Positions 50,788 to 60,347 of a DNA stretch of 64,000 nt are shown here, piece by piece; the stretch's first letter is position 1, and each line of letters starts with the position of its first letter. Below the pieces are notes generated by a model that was given only the letters and a program-made list of their open reading frames with translations, ran no database searches and had not been told where the DNA came from. Made by a program: the position numbers and the translations under genes. The DNA is from Trebonia sp963843745 (GTDB lineage Bacteria; Actinomycetota; Actinomycetes; Streptosporangiales; Streptosporangiaceae). The stretch is from positions 434,001 to 498,000 of the forward strand of contig CAWJLP010000007.1 of the NCBI GenBank assembly GCA_963843745.1, in the 5' to 3' direction.

Positions 50788-52626
50788 GTGTGCGGGATCG
50801 TTGGGTATGTGGGGAAACGTGACGCGACGCCGGTGCTGATCGAGGGGCTGCACCGACTGGAGTACCGGGGCTACGACTCGGCGGGCCTGGCGGTGGTGCA
50901 CCGGGGCCGGCTGCGGGTCACCAAGACGGCGGGCCGCGTCCAGGATCTGCGGGACAAGCTCAGCGAGCAGGCAACCAAGTCCACCATCGGCATCGGGCAC
51001 ACCCGCTGGGCCACCCACGGTGAGCCGAACGAGACCAACGCCCACCCGCACACCGACACCGCCGGCCGCGTGGCGATCGTGCACAACGGGATCATCGAGA
51101 ACGCCGAACAGCTCAGGGACCAGCTGCAGGCCAACGGCGTGCGGCTCGTCACCGACACCGACACCGAGGCGCTCGCCCACATGATCGCCGCCGAGCTGGC
51201 GGAGCGCGAGGACGTGACGCTCGAGGACGCCGTCATCCGCACGCTGCACCGCGTCGAGGGCGCCTACGGCCTGGTCGTCCTCGACATCAAGAACCCCGAC
51301 CAGCTGGTCGTCGCCCGCAAGGGCAGCCCGATCGTGCTCGGCCTCGGCGAGAACGAGATGTTCGTCGCGTCCGACGTGGCCGCCCTGGTCCGCTACACCC
51401 GCCAGGTGATCTACCTGGAGGACGGCGAGGTCGCCACGATAACGGCGAGCGCCTACCACACCAAGACGCTGACCGGCACCGACAACAGCGACAACAAGAC
51501 GCCGACCACCGTGGACGCCGACGCCGACGACTACGAGCTCGGCGAGTACAGCGACTACATGCGCAAGGAGATCCACGAGCAGCCCGATGCGCTGCGCCGC
51601 ACCCTCAGAGGGCGCCTGGACGACCGGTTCGCTACGGCGCGGCTCGGCGGCATCAACCTGGACGCCCGCCAGCTGCGGAACATTAAGAACGTCAAGTTCC
51701 TCGGCTGCGGGTCCGCCTACTACGCCGGCCAGATGGGCGCGGCGCTGGTCGAGGAGCTGGCCCGCATCCCCGCCGACGCCGAGCCGGCCAGCGAGTTCCG
51801 CTACCGGAGCCCTGTCGTGGACCCCGACACGCTGTACGTCGCGGTCAGCCAGTCCGGGGAGACGATCGACACGCTGATGGCCGTGCAGGAGCTCAAGCGC
51901 AAGGGCGGCCAGGTCATCGGCGCGGTCAACGTCGCGGGCAGCGCGATCGCGCGCGAGTGCGGGCACGGGATCTTCCTGCACGCCGGCCCGGAGGTGGCGG
52001 TCGCCTCGACGAAGGCCCTCACGAACATGGCCGTCAACTTCGCGCTGCTCGCCCTGCTCCTCGGCCGGGTCCGCGACATGTCCGCCGCGAACGGCCAGCG
52101 CATCGTCAACGGCCTGCGGAACCTGCCGGAACAGGTCAGCAGGATACTCAACACCGAAGATGACATCGCGACGATCGCGCACCGGTACGCGGCCGCCGAC
52201 CACATGTTCTTCATCGGCCGGGTCCGCGGCTGGCCGGTGGCCCGCGAGGGCGCGCAGAAGCTCAAGGAGATCTCCTACGTGCACGCCGAGGCCTACCAGG
52301 CCGGCGAGCTCAAGCACGGTCCGCTGGCGCTGATCGCCCGCGAGATGCCGAGCGTGGTGATCATCCCGAGCGACGACCTGGTCGCCAAGAACCTGTCCAC
52401 GATCGAGCAGATCAAGGCGCGCGGCGGTCCCGTCATCGCGCTGACGAGCACCGACATCCCTGAGGGGCTGGCCGACGCCACCATCCGCGTGCCGCGGGCC
52501 GAACCGGAGCTCGAGCCGATCCTGCTGAACGTCCCGCTGCAGATCCTCGCCTACCACGCCGCCTCCAAGCTGGGCCGCGACATCGACAAGCCGCGCAACC
52601 TCGCCAAGAGCGTGACCGTGGAATAA
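50788..52626 (+). CDS. glmS: Glutamine--fructose-6-phosphate aminotransferase
   Basis: 612 residues. Cys2 (after Met1, CGIVGYVGKR) is the glutaminase nucleophile; GIGHTRWATHGEPNETNAHPH is the glutamine site; the C-terminal half has two SIS domains (FLGCGSAYYAG and AREGAQKLKEISY) that bind fructose-6-phosphate. It makes glucosamine-6-phosphate, the first step to UDP-GlcNAc for the cell wall. GTG 50788 follows GAGGAGGG. A short Asp/Thr-rich insertion precedes the SIS part. No glmS ribozyme is visible upstream. A strong hairpin follows the stop. Confidence 0.96.
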   Translation: MCGIVGYVGKRDATPVLIEGLHRLEYRGYDSAGLAVVHRGRLRVTKTAGRVQDLRDKLSEQATKSTIGIGHTRWATHGEPNETNAHPHTDTAGRVAIVHNGIIENAEQLRDQLQANGVRLVTDTDTEALAHMIAAELAEREDVTLEDAVIRTLHRVEGAYGLVVLDIKNPDQLVVARKGSPIVLGLGENEMFVASDVAALVRYTRQVIYLEDGEVATITASAYHTKTLTGTDNSDNKTPTTVDADADDYELGEYSDYMRKEIHEQPDALRRTLRGRLDDRFATARLGGINLDARQLRNIKNVKFLGCGSAYYAGQMGAALVEELARIPADAEPASEFRYRSPVVDPDTLYVAVSQSGETIDTLMAVQELKRKGGQVIGAVNVAGSAIARECGHGIFLHAGPEVAVASTKALTNMAVNFALLALLLGRVRDMSAANGQRIVNGLRNLPEQVSRILNTEDDIATIAHRYAAADHMFFIGRVRGWPVAREGAQKLKEISYVHAEAYQAGELKHGPLALIAREMPSVVIIPSDDLVAKNLSTIEQIKARGGPVIALTSTDIPEGLADATIRVPRAEPELEPILLNVPLQILAYHAASKLGRDIDKPRNLAKSVTVE

Positions 52627-52675
52627 GAGGCACAGCTCTGCTAGCCAGGGGGACACCCCCCGCAACCCCCGCTGA

Positions 52676-52718
52676 GGGCCCGTTCGGGATTAGAAAGATC
52701 CTTTTCCTGAACGGGCCC
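52676..52718. terminator. Bidirectional hairpin between glmS and the SpoIIE regulator
   Basis: GGGCCCGTTCGGG and CCTGAACGGGCCC arms around an AT-rich loop that contains CCTTTT. It lies between two convergent stops and can serve both. Confidence 0.75.
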
Positions 52719-52731
52719 GTGGTGTCTCTCG

Positions 52732-54870
52732 TCAGGGCACCGGCACCGGGATCGGCTCGTCGACCTCGGCGACGACGACGTCAGTGGCGCTCAGCGCCTC
52801 CATCACGGTTTCTGAGAGCGTCTGCTCGCACCACACGACCTTGCCCGAGTGGGTGCGCCGCGCCCCCCAGCGGGTGGCCAGCTGCGACACGACGTGCAGC
52901 CCGCGCCCGTTTTCCGCGTCCCTGTCGACCTGCAGCACCCTGGGGAGGGCCGGCGAGGAGTCGTGCACCTCGCAGGCCAGGCTGCCCGACTCCAGGATCA
53001 GCCGCATCAGGATCTCGCCCTTGGCGTACTTGATCGCGTTGGTGACCAGCTCGGAGACCAGCAGTTCGGTGACGGGGATGAGGTCTTCGAGACCCCAGCG
53101 CTTGAGCGGGTCCCTGATCATGGACCGCGCCATCCGCACCGAGGAGAACTCGGGCTCCAGCGTCCAGCTGTGCCGGTTCTCTTCCGGGATGCGCCGCAGC
53201 TTGGCGATGAGCACCGCGATGTCGTCGCGCTGCGCGTCGCCGTAGACGCCGTCCAGCGAGGTCTTGCACAGGTCCTCAAGGTCGGCCTCTGGCGAGCCGG
53301 GGCCGAACGAGTTCCGCAGCCGGTCGAGCCCGTCGGTGATGTCCCTGTCCCTGCTCTCCACAAGCCCGTCGGTGTACAGCACGAACAGGCTGCCGTCTTC
53401 TACGGTGAACCGCTGGGTGTCCACCGTGCCGTTGCCGACGCCGAGCGGCGGCGATGGGGTGACCTCGAGCAGCTCGCTGCGGCCGTCCGGGTGCACGACG
53501 AGCGGCGGCAGGTGCCCGGCCACGGCGAGTTCGCATTCCCCGGTCACCGCGTCGTAGACCGCGTACGCGCAGGTCGCGAAGTGCGGCTCCCGCGCGCCGA
53601 GGGTGTGCATGAGCTCGTCGAGCTGCTGCAGCGACTCGGCGGGCGGCAGTTCGAGCATCGCGAGGGTCTGGATGGCGGTGCGCAGCCGGCCCATGGTGAC
53701 CGCGGCCCGTACTCCGTGCCCGGCCACGTCTCCGACCACCAGGGCCACGCGCGCCCCGGGGAGCTTGATCGACTCGTACCAGTCGCCGCCGACCTCGACG
53801 AGCTGGCTGCCCGGCAGGTACCGGTGCTTGACCTCGACGGACGACGGCGCGGACAGCCCGGTGGGCAGCATGGACCGCTGCAGCATCAGCGCGGTGGCGT
53901 GCTCCCGCTGGTAACGGCCCGCGTTGTCGAAGAAGACGGCGGCGCGGGAGGCGAACTCCATGCCCATGTCCATGTCGTACCGGTCGAAGCGGCGGGTGCC
54001 CGCCTGCCTGACGCAGTAGAAGAACCCGAGCGTGGCGTCCTTGCCCACGATGGGCAGCAGCAGCATCGACACGTCGGACAGCAGGCTGGCGACCGGCTTG
54101 CGCCGCCAGAGCCTGGCCAGCCTGCGTGCCGCGTCCGGGCTGAGCGCCTGCTCGAGCACCGGCTGGCCCGACTCGAGGCAGCGCGCGTAGGGGGACGCCT
54201 TCGGGTACCTGAGGATCTCGCCGATCGGGAAGGCGGCCAGCCAGGCGGGGTTCTGCTGGTCGTTCACCACCGACAGGCGACGCAGCGCGGCGGTCCCGTC
54301 GGAACCGTCATCGGGCATCTCGTTGTCCCCGACGATGCGCTCGAGCACCAGCAGCTCGGCCGAGGTGCAGAACGCGGGCACCAGCCGGGCCATCAGCTTT
54401 TCCGCGAGGTCGCTGAAGTCAAGCGTGTCGTCGATGCCGGCGAACGTGTCGCGCAGCAGCATGTCGCGGATGACGGCGGGATCCACGAAGCGCTCGGCGC
54501 TGGGCACCGGCATCTGCATGATGACGAGGGCCGCCACCTTGCTGTCGCCGGTCTGCATGGGCTTGGCGGTCACGACCGCGTCGGCCGTCCCGCCGTTCGC
54601 GAGCCCGACCGTCAGGACGGCGTTTCCTTCCCGGTCCGACTTCACGGCATCGAGCAGTGTGTTGACCGCATCGCTTGTGGTGATGTCGCTGAAGTGAACT
54701 CCGAGCAGGTTGCCCGCGGAACATGCCAGAATCTTCGGAGCAGTCCGGTCGTGCTGGACGATCCTGCCGGAACGGTCTATTCCGAGGATCAGGGTTCGCA
54801 CCGACGAGTTCGAGTTCATGTCGACTACTACCGGCGCTGCCTTACGGCCTCCCCTTTTGCCGGGTGTCAC
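52732..54870 (-). CDS. PAS-GAF-SpoIIE phosphatase-HATPase regulator
   Basis: 712 residues. PAS (about 25-120), GAF (about 150-320), PP2C-type SpoIIE phosphatase (about 345-545; VVGDVAGHGVRAAV and LYTDGLVESRD hold the metal Asp residues) and an RsbW-like HATPase (about 570-690; ELVTNAIKYAKG). One protein thus has both an anti-sigma-like kinase and a phosphatase, as in actinobacterial partner-switching regulators. It should control a sigma factor through an anti-sigma-factor antagonist that is not in this window. GTG 54870 has CAGGAG seven bases upstream. Confidence 0.92.
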   Translation of the reverse strand: MTPGKRGGRKAAPVVVDMNSNSSVRTLILGIDRSGRIVQHDRTAPKILACSAGNLLGVHFSDITTSDAVNTLLDAVKSDREGNAVLTVGLANGGTADAVVTAKPMQTGDSKVAALVIMQMPVPSAERFVDPAVIRDMLLRDTFAGIDDTLDFSDLAEKLMARLVPAFCTSAELLVLERIVGDNEMPDDGSDGTAALRRLSVVNDQQNPAWLAAFPIGEILRYPKASPYARCLESGQPVLEQALSPDAARRLARLWRRKPVASLLSDVSMLLLPIVGKDATLGFFYCVRQAGTRRFDRYDMDMGMEFASRAAVFFDNAGRYQREHATALMLQRSMLPTGLSAPSSVEVKHRYLPGSQLVEVGGDWYESIKLPGARVALVVGDVAGHGVRAAVTMGRLRTAIQTLAMLELPPAESLQQLDELMHTLGAREPHFATCAYAVYDAVTGECELAVAGHLPPLVVHPDGRSELLEVTPSPPLGVGNGTVDTQRFTVEDGSLFVLYTDGLVESRDRDITDGLDRLRNSFGPGSPEADLEDLCKTSLDGVYGDAQRDDIAVLIAKLRRIPEENRHSWTLEPEFSSVRMARSMIRDPLKRWGLEDLIPVTELLVSELVTNAIKYAKGEILMRLILESGSLACEVHDSSPALPRVLQVDRDAENGRGLHVVSQLATRWGARRTHSGKVVWCEQTLSETVMEALSATDVVVAEVDEPIPVPVP

Positions 54871-55110
54871 TGGCGACTCCTGAAGATTGGTGCACGGTGC
54901 GCTCTTGCCAATTATGGGCCAACGGGCGCTGGTTCAAAGAGAAGTTCCGATATCTTCCCCTTAGTGCAGGTGTCGACCAGAATGCCATAGTTTAGCGGTG
55001 GCTGCTGGGCGTTCTGGGGCGAGTGACCGTCAACGCGGCGATGATCTGCGCCGTGTCCGGCTAAATCAGGGCCAGCTCCGCTGCTCGCAGGACCAGTAGA
55101 CTGCGGGCTC
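54871..55110. promoter_or_regulatory. Divergent region between the SpoIIE regulator and HIT gene
   Basis: 240 bases, AT-richer than the genes. It must hold both promoters. No clear palindrome or gene is visible. Confidence 0.35.
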
Positions 55111-55686
55111 ATGGCCTCCACCGTGGCGAACTGCGCGTTCTGCGCCATTATCCGGGGGGAGACGCCCGCCGTCAGGGTTCTGGAGACCGGCAGCCTGCTC
55201 GCGTTCCTCGATCACCGGCCGCTGTTCCGCGGGCATACGCTGCTGGTGCCCAAGGACCACACGAGGCTGCTGTCCGATCTGCCGGCCGAGCTCGCCGGTG
55301 AGTTCCTGGTGACCGCGCAGCGGCTGGAGCGGGGCGTTGAGGATGGGCTCGGCGCGGCTGGGTCGATGATCCTCGTGAACAACGTGGTCAGCCAGTCGGT
55401 GCCGCACCTGCACCTGCATGTGATACCGCGCAACTTCAAGGACGGACTGCGGTTCTGGCTCGGCCCCCGGCAGCGGTACGACGCGGAGCACCCGGCCGAG
55501 GAGTACGCGGAGAAGATCCGCGCGGCACTGCCCCCGGCCTTACTGGGTCAGCGTGGTGTTCTGCGCCGAGGCGGTCGCCACGATGCCCTGGCTGGTCACC
55601 GAGACGCTGCGGACCACCAGCCCCATGGGCAGCTTCGGGATCTGAATGGTCTGGGTCTGGATCGGCAGCACGCCGTTGAGCAGTGA
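55111..55686 (+). CDS. HIT-family nucleotide hydrolase/transferase with antisense-overlapping tail
   Basis: 191 residues. The HIT motif is HLHLHVIP (about 92-99), preceded by CAFCAIIRGE with two Cys that can hold zinc, and LVPKDHTR. Typical HIT proteins end near residue 140-145. Here the frame continues for about 50 residues (Gly/Arg/His/Gln-rich) that overlap the opposite-strand LmeA-like gene for 147 bases; codon use there fits the other strand. Substrate may be Ap4A, AMP-lysine or a similar nucleotide, as in HIT/HINT enzymes. ATG 55111. Confidence 0.85.
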   Translation: MASTVANCAFCAIIRGETPAVRVLETGSLLAFLDHRPLFRGHTLLVPKDHTRLLSDLPAELAGEFLVTAQRLERGVEDGLGAAGSMILVNNVVSQSVPHLHLHVIPRNFKDGLRFWLGPRQRYDAEHPAEEYAEKIRAALPPALLGQRGVLRRGGRHDALAGHRDAADHQPHGQLRDLNGLGLDRQHAVEQ

Positions 55687-56403
55687 GGCAAGACCGCTGA
55701 GGGAGCCCATCTGGACCGTGACCTCGTTCGGCGCGGTCAGCTCGACCTTGCCCGTGACAGAGCCGATGGCGCCGGCGCTGAGCTTCACCGCGTTAGGCCC
55801 GTCGGCCGGGTCCGCGCTGATCGACGCGACACCCTGCAGGCCGAGGCCCTGCTCGAGCGACGCGAACGTGATGAGCGCGGTGCCGTTGATCTGATCGACC
55901 GTCGCGCCGCTGAAGGAGGAGTTGAGGTGCACCCCGGTCGCCTTGGCCTTGACGCTGCTGATGTCGAACTTGCCCGCGGGGACATTGCTCGCGCTGATGT
56001 CGATCGCCCCGACGTCGTGCGCGGCGACCTGGGTCAGGAACGGGAAGCCCTCGATGCTGACCGACGGCTTCGCGGACATCCCCGACGACGACTCGATCTT
56101 GCTGGCGATCGTGTTCTGCGCGTACGCCTTGGCCACCTGGTCCCCGATGACGAAGAGGACCGCGAGCACGACGAGCACGATGAGCAGCCCGATCCAGCCT
56201 CTGCGCCGCCGCCGCCGCGGCGGGAGGGTGCGCATCCCCTGGCGGGTGTCGGGGGCGCCGTATCCGTAGGGCTCGGACCCGGATCTGGCTTCGTCGTCAC
56301 CGGGTCGTCCGGAGTACTGAGGGGGCTGGTCCGGCCAGCCGCCCTGTGATCGTGGTTGGTTCGTGTACACGTCCACCTCGGTTCCCTGGCTCCGGTGCAC
56401 CAT
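55540..56403 (-). CDS. DUF2993 (LmeA-like) lipid-binding protein
   Basis: 287 residues with a Pro/Gly/Gln-rich, then Arg-rich, cytoplasmic N-terminus, one TM (about 68-90, WIGLLIVLVVLAVLFVIG) and a beta-rich extracytoplasmic domain starting VSIEGFPFLTQV. This matches the DUF2993 family, whose mycobacterial member LmeA binds phosphatidylinositides and supports lipomannan synthesis. ATG 56403. The 3' end overlaps the HIT gene. A paralogue with the same architecture lies directly upstream. Confidence 0.85.
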   Translation of the reverse strand: MVHRSQGTEVDVYTNQPRSQGGWPDQPPQYSGRPGDDEARSGSEPYGYGAPDTRQGMRTLPPRRRRRRGWIGLLIVLVVLAVLFVIGDQVAKAYAQNTIASKIESSSGMSAKPSVSIEGFPFLTQVAAHDVGAIDISASNVPAGKFDISSVKAKATGVHLNSSFSGATVDQINGTALITFASLEQGLGLQGVASISADPADGPNAVKLSAGAIGSVTGKVELTAPNEVTVQMGSLSGLASLLNGVLPIQTQTIQIPKLPMGLVVRSVSVTSQGIVATASAQNTTLTQ

Positions 56404-56543
56404 CGTTTATACCGGCACCAGGGGACTGCCCGCGTCGCGCGCAACGAGGCAGAACCCGTTGCTGAATATTTCCTGAGGAGGACTTTTGGTCGTTAGTGCA
56501 TACAAAAGCCTGCATGATCGTGAATAACGGCGGCTGACAGATT

Positions 56544-57620
56544 TTATGCTGAGGGTTGGCTGAGTTTCGCGTTATCGGCGGCCGCTGTCGCGGTCAGGCC
56601 CTGCGCGTTGAGAGACAGGCCGGTGATGCGCAGGCTGGCCGGGACCCCCTTCGGGAGGTTGAAGGTGTAGCTGCCGAACTGGCTCAGCACGCCACTCAGC
56701 GCGCCGCCGTTGTTGACCGCCTGGACGCTGATCTGCTGCGGGCCGCTCTGCGTGATCTTCGCTTCCTCGGTGTCGCTGAGCACCCCGCCGAGACTGCCGG
56801 TGATCTTCAGCAGGTTCGGCCCGGCTGGGGTAATCGTCAGGTTGGCCACGTTGCCAAGGCCGCCCGCCCCGGCGAGCGCGGAGAACGACACGAAGATCCT
56901 CACGGTCATGTGATCGACGGTCGCGCTGTTGAAGGACGAGTTGAAGTGCAGCCCGTTGAGCGTGCCAGTCGCGCTGGTGATCGTCACCGGGCCGGCCGGA
57001 ATGTTGCTCGCGGAGATGTCGACCTTGCGGAGGTCGCGCGCGGCGAGCTGGGTGAGGAACGGGAAGCCTTCGATCGTCACCGACGGCTTGACCGGAAGCC
57101 CGTTCGAGACGAACTGGTCCGCCATGTCGTTCTCGGCGACCGCTAGCGCCACCCGGTCGCCGATCACCAGCAGGATGAGCACGACGATGACGCCGAAGAC
57201 GACCATGGTCCAGCGGCGGCCGCGGCGCCGCCGTCGCGGCCTGGGGCCGCCCGGGGCGCCAGGCGCGCCGGGGGTGCCAGGGGCACCGGGGTAACCATCG
57301 CGCCCGGGCGCTTGCCATTGCGGGGTTCCGCCTGGCGGAGTGTTCGCGGCGCCCTGGGCCTGCCACCCCGGCTGCGGGCCGTACTGGGGTGGCTGCTGCG
57401 AGGGCGGCCCCGGAGGCTGCGGGGACGCCGGGGGCGCTGGGGGCTGGGAGCTGGGCTGCGCCGGGGTGAAGCTTGGCTGGGCGGGCTGGAAACTCGGCTG
57501 CGCCGACGGCTCAGCCCTGGTCGCGTCGGGCACCTCACGCTGCTGTGATTCCGGCTGCTCCGGCCGGTTGACGCCGGCGGATGCCGGCTGACTCATCGGC
57601 TGGGTAGGGTCGGTGCTCAT
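56544..57620 (-). CDS. DUF2993 (LmeA-like) lipid-binding protein, paralogue
   Basis: 358 residues. The N-terminal 130 residues are Pro/Gln/Ser-rich repeats (SQPAQPSFTPAQPS-like), followed by an Arg-rich patch, one TM (about 142-162) and the DUF2993 domain (VTIEGFPFLTQLAARDL, DISASNIPAG). The shared motif and layout mark it as a tandem paralogue of the next gene, 140 bases away. The tails differ in length. ATG 57620 diverges from the FHA-ABC gene. Confidence 0.85.
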   Translation of the reverse strand: MSTDPTQPMSQPASAGVNRPEQPESQQREVPDATRAEPSAQPSFQPAQPSFTPAQPSSQPPAPPASPQPPGPPSQQPPQYGPQPGWQAQGAANTPPGGTPQWQAPGRDGYPGAPGTPGAPGAPGGPRPRRRRRGRRWTMVVFGVIVVLILLVIGDRVALAVAENDMADQFVSNGLPVKPSVTIEGFPFLTQLAARDLRKVDISASNIPAGPVTITSATGTLNGLHFNSSFNSATVDHMTVRIFVSFSALAGAGGLGNVANLTITPAGPNLLKITGSLGGVLSDTEEAKITQSGPQQISVQAVNNGGALSGVLSQFGSYTFNLPKGVPASLRITGLSLNAQGLTATAAADNAKLSQPSA

Positions 57621-57821
57621 TGGTCGCCCCCAGGTCTTGTCAACTGCCGACGCTACAAGTATTGATGAATGTCAAGCCCGCGCTAGTAAAGGTCTCCCTC
57701 GCAGTTATAGTTCACCAGATTCCGGATTTCACGCCCTAGTCCTACACTCAAGGGGATGCAGGCGCGTTCGGGGGAAACCAAAGCAACTATCGGGGCTTAA
57801 CGAGCGGGAGGGAAACCTGCG
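57621..57821. promoter_or_regulatory. Divergent promoter region, LmeA paralogue and FHA-ABC gene
   Basis: About 200 bases. A -10-like TATAGT (about 57707-57712) reads toward the ABC gene. GGAGGG (about 57808-57813) is its ribosome site. Confidence 0.4.
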
Positions 57822-60296
57822 GTGGGGAATCCAGTGGCGCAGAAACCGCATGCCGCGCCGGCGCTGCTGGTCCGGACGAGGCGTTCCGATCATCGGCTGG
57901 AGAGCGGCACCGAGTATCGCATCGGGCGGGATCCCGCCGCGGATATCGTGCTGAGCGATGCGCGCGTGTCGTGGCATCACGCCGTGCTCAAGACCGACGG
58001 GGCTGGGTGGGTCCTTGAGGACACCGGCAGCCGCAACGGCATCTTCGTCGGCACGGAGCAGACCCGGCGGGTCGACATCCGGGGCAACTGCGTGGTGCGG
58101 ATTGGCAATCCAGATGACGGTCCGGTGCTCAGGTTCGAGCCGCAGCTTCCCCCGGAACCGCCGCCCGCGCCCCAGCCCGCGCCTGCGCCCGCGCCCGTGC
58201 GCGAGCCTGCGCCTGCGCGGATATCTGGCGGCATGGTCAGGGAACCGGTCCAGGAAGAGGAAGCCGAGATCCTCGCGAGCCTGCCGAGCGTCGACCGGCG
58301 GCCCACCGCGCGCATGCCGCTGCCCTCGAAGGTCATGCGGATCGGCCGCACCCCGGACAACGACCTCGTGGTCTCCGACCTCGGCGTCTCGCGCAAGCAC
58401 GCCGAGCTCAGGAAGTCGCCGACTGGCCGCTACGAGATCATCGACCTGGGCAGCCACAACGGCACCTTCGTCAACGGCTCCCGCGTCGACCGCGCCGAGC
58501 TGGGCGATTCCGACATCATCAGCATCGGCCACGCCACCTTCCGGCTGGCCGACGGCGAGCTGCGCGAGTACGTCGACGAGGGCAACGTTTCCTTCGAGGC
58601 CCGCGAGCTGTTCGTCCAGGTGTCGGACGGCGGCAAGCCGAAGGTGCTGCTGTCGGGCATCACCTTCCCGCTGCCCGAGCGTTCCTTTCTCGCGGTCATC
58701 GGCCCGGCCGGGGCGGGCAAGTCCACGCTGCTCAACGCGCTGACCGGGAAGCGGCCCGCCGACCAGGGCACCGTGCTGTACGACAAGCGCGACCTGTACA
58801 AGAGCTACGAGGAGCTGCGGCACCGCATCGGGCTGGTCCCGCAGCAGAGCGTCACGCACGACCAGCTGACCGCGAGGTCGGCGCTCAGCTACGCGGCCGA
58901 GCTCCGCTTTCCCTCGGACACGGGCGCGTCGGAACGGCGCGGGCGCGTGGAGGAGGTGCTCGGCGAGCTGGAGATGACCCAGCACGGCGACACTCGCGTC
59001 GAGCGGCTCTCCGGCGGCCAGAACAAGCGGGTCAACATCGGCCTCGAGCTGCTCACCAAGCCCAGCCTGCTGTTCCTCGACGAGCCCACCTCGCCCCTTG
59101 ACCCGCACCTGAAGCGCGAGCTCATGGAGCGGATGCGGAGGATGGCGGACCGGGCGGCGGAGAAGGGGCAGTCGGTCGTCGTGATCACGCACGACGTCGA
59201 GCCGAAGCTGCTCGATCTCGCCGACCGGCTCATCGTGCTCGCCCCCGGCGGCAAGATGGCCTACTTCGGTCCGCCGAAGGAGGGGCTGAAGTACTTCGGC
59301 CAGGCGGACTGGGCGGACGTCTTCAAGGAGTTCTCCGACCAGCCGCAGCGGGACTGGATGGTGGAGTACAAGGCGTCGAGCGACTACGCGCGGTTCGTGA
59401 CAGGGCCGATGACCGAGCGCGCGCCGCGGCCGCTGCCGCCCGACGCGCCGCAGCGGGAGGAGCCGCCGCCGCCGCGTCAGCGCGGCCGCCTCAGCCAGCT
59501 GTCCACCCTGTCCCGCCGCTACGCGCGGGTGATGTCCGTCGACCGCGGCTACCTGATGTTCGCCGCCTTGCTGCCGCTGATCCTCGGGGTGCTGATCCGG
59601 GTGGTGTCCGGCACTGGCCTGGACGGCAGCGCGCTGCACCCGAACACGGCAGCGGAGCAGACGCTGCTGATCCTGGTGATGGCCGCCGCCCTGTCCGGCA
59701 CGGCGAACTCGATCCGTGAGATCGTCAAGGAACGCGACATCTTCGAGCGAGAACGCATGGCCGGGCTGTCCACCGGCGCCTACCTGTTCTCCAAGGTGTT
59801 CGTGCTCGGGTTCGTCAGCGTGCTGCAGACGCTGATCATCGTCGTCATCGGCCTCCTCGGCAGGAGCATGCCGGCACATGGCGCGGTGATCCAGTCGGCG
59901 TTCGTGGAGATCCTCGTCGCGACCGCCGTGCTGTGCCTGGTCTCGATGCTGGTCGGCCTGATGGTCTCCGCCCTGGTCACCAAGGGCGAGCAGACCATGC
60001 CCGCGCTGGTGGTGATCACCATGGTCCAGGTGGTGCTGGCCGGCGTCGTGTTCCCGCTGACGGGCGCGATCGGCTGGGTCTCCGACATCGCCCCGGCCCG
60101 CTGGGGGATGGGCGCGCTCGCCTCGACGGTCAACCTGAACGTGATCGGCGGGCCTGGCGTCAAGCCCGACGCCCTGTGGACGCACTCCGCCGTCCAGTGG
60201 TTCACCGACATGGGCGTGCTCGTGGGCATCGGCGTGATCTGCCTGATCGTGGCCCAGTGGCGGCTCGCCAGGATCGGCCCGGGACACCGCAAGTAA
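57822..60296 (+). CDS. FHA-FHA-ABC transporter (Rv1747-like)
   Basis: 824 residues: FHA1 (about 15-105; GRDPAADIVLSD, SWHHAVL, SRNGIFV), a Pro/Ala linker, FHA2 (about 160-245; GRTPDNDLVVSDLGVSRKHA, HNGTFVN), ABC ATPase (about 260-480; PAGAGKSTLL, LSGGQNKR, LFLDEPTSPLDP) and six TM segments of ABC-2 type. The layout equals M. tuberculosis Rv1747, whose FHA domains bind phosphothreonine made by PknF and which helps export PIM lipids. That fits the LmeA-like genes next door. The GTG start has GGAGGG upstream. No Ser/Thr kinase gene is adjacent. Confidence 0.94.
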   Translation: MGNPVAQKPHAAPALLVRTRRSDHRLESGTEYRIGRDPAADIVLSDARVSWHHAVLKTDGAGWVLEDTGSRNGIFVGTEQTRRVDIRGNCVVRIGNPDDGPVLRFEPQLPPEPPPAPQPAPAPAPVREPAPARISGGMVREPVQEEEAEILASLPSVDRRPTARMPLPSKVMRIGRTPDNDLVVSDLGVSRKHAELRKSPTGRYEIIDLGSHNGTFVNGSRVDRAELGDSDIISIGHATFRLADGELREYVDEGNVSFEARELFVQVSDGGKPKVLLSGITFPLPERSFLAVIGPAGAGKSTLLNALTGKRPADQGTVLYDKRDLYKSYEELRHRIGLVPQQSVTHDQLTARSALSYAAELRFPSDTGASERRGRVEEVLGELEMTQHGDTRVERLSGGQNKRVNIGLELLTKPSLLFLDEPTSPLDPHLKRELMERMRRMADRAAEKGQSVVVITHDVEPKLLDLADRLIVLAPGGKMAYFGPPKEGLKYFGQADWADVFKEFSDQPQRDWMVEYKASSDYARFVTGPMTERAPRPLPPDAPQREEPPPPRQRGRLSQLSTLSRRYARVMSVDRGYLMFAALLPLILGVLIRVVSGTGLDGSALHPNTAAEQTLLILVMAAALSGTANSIREIVKERDIFERERMAGLSTGAYLFSKVFVLGFVSVLQTLIIVVIGLLGRSMPAHGAVIQSAFVEILVATAVLCLVSMLVGLMVSALVTKGEQTMPALVVITMVQVVLAGVVFPLTGAIGWVSDIAPARWGMGALASTVNLNVIGGPGVKPDALWTHSAVQWFTDMGVLVGIGVICLIVAQWRLARIGPGHRK

Positions 60297-60347
60297 CCGG
60301 CCGAGCGACGGGGAACAGGGCCGGCAGGCCCGGCCTTGTAGTAGTCC

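Noticed and set aside
50600..50790. A glmS ribozyme upstream of glmS
   Set aside because: No ribozyme core is recognisable, and most of the space is the 89-residue gene.
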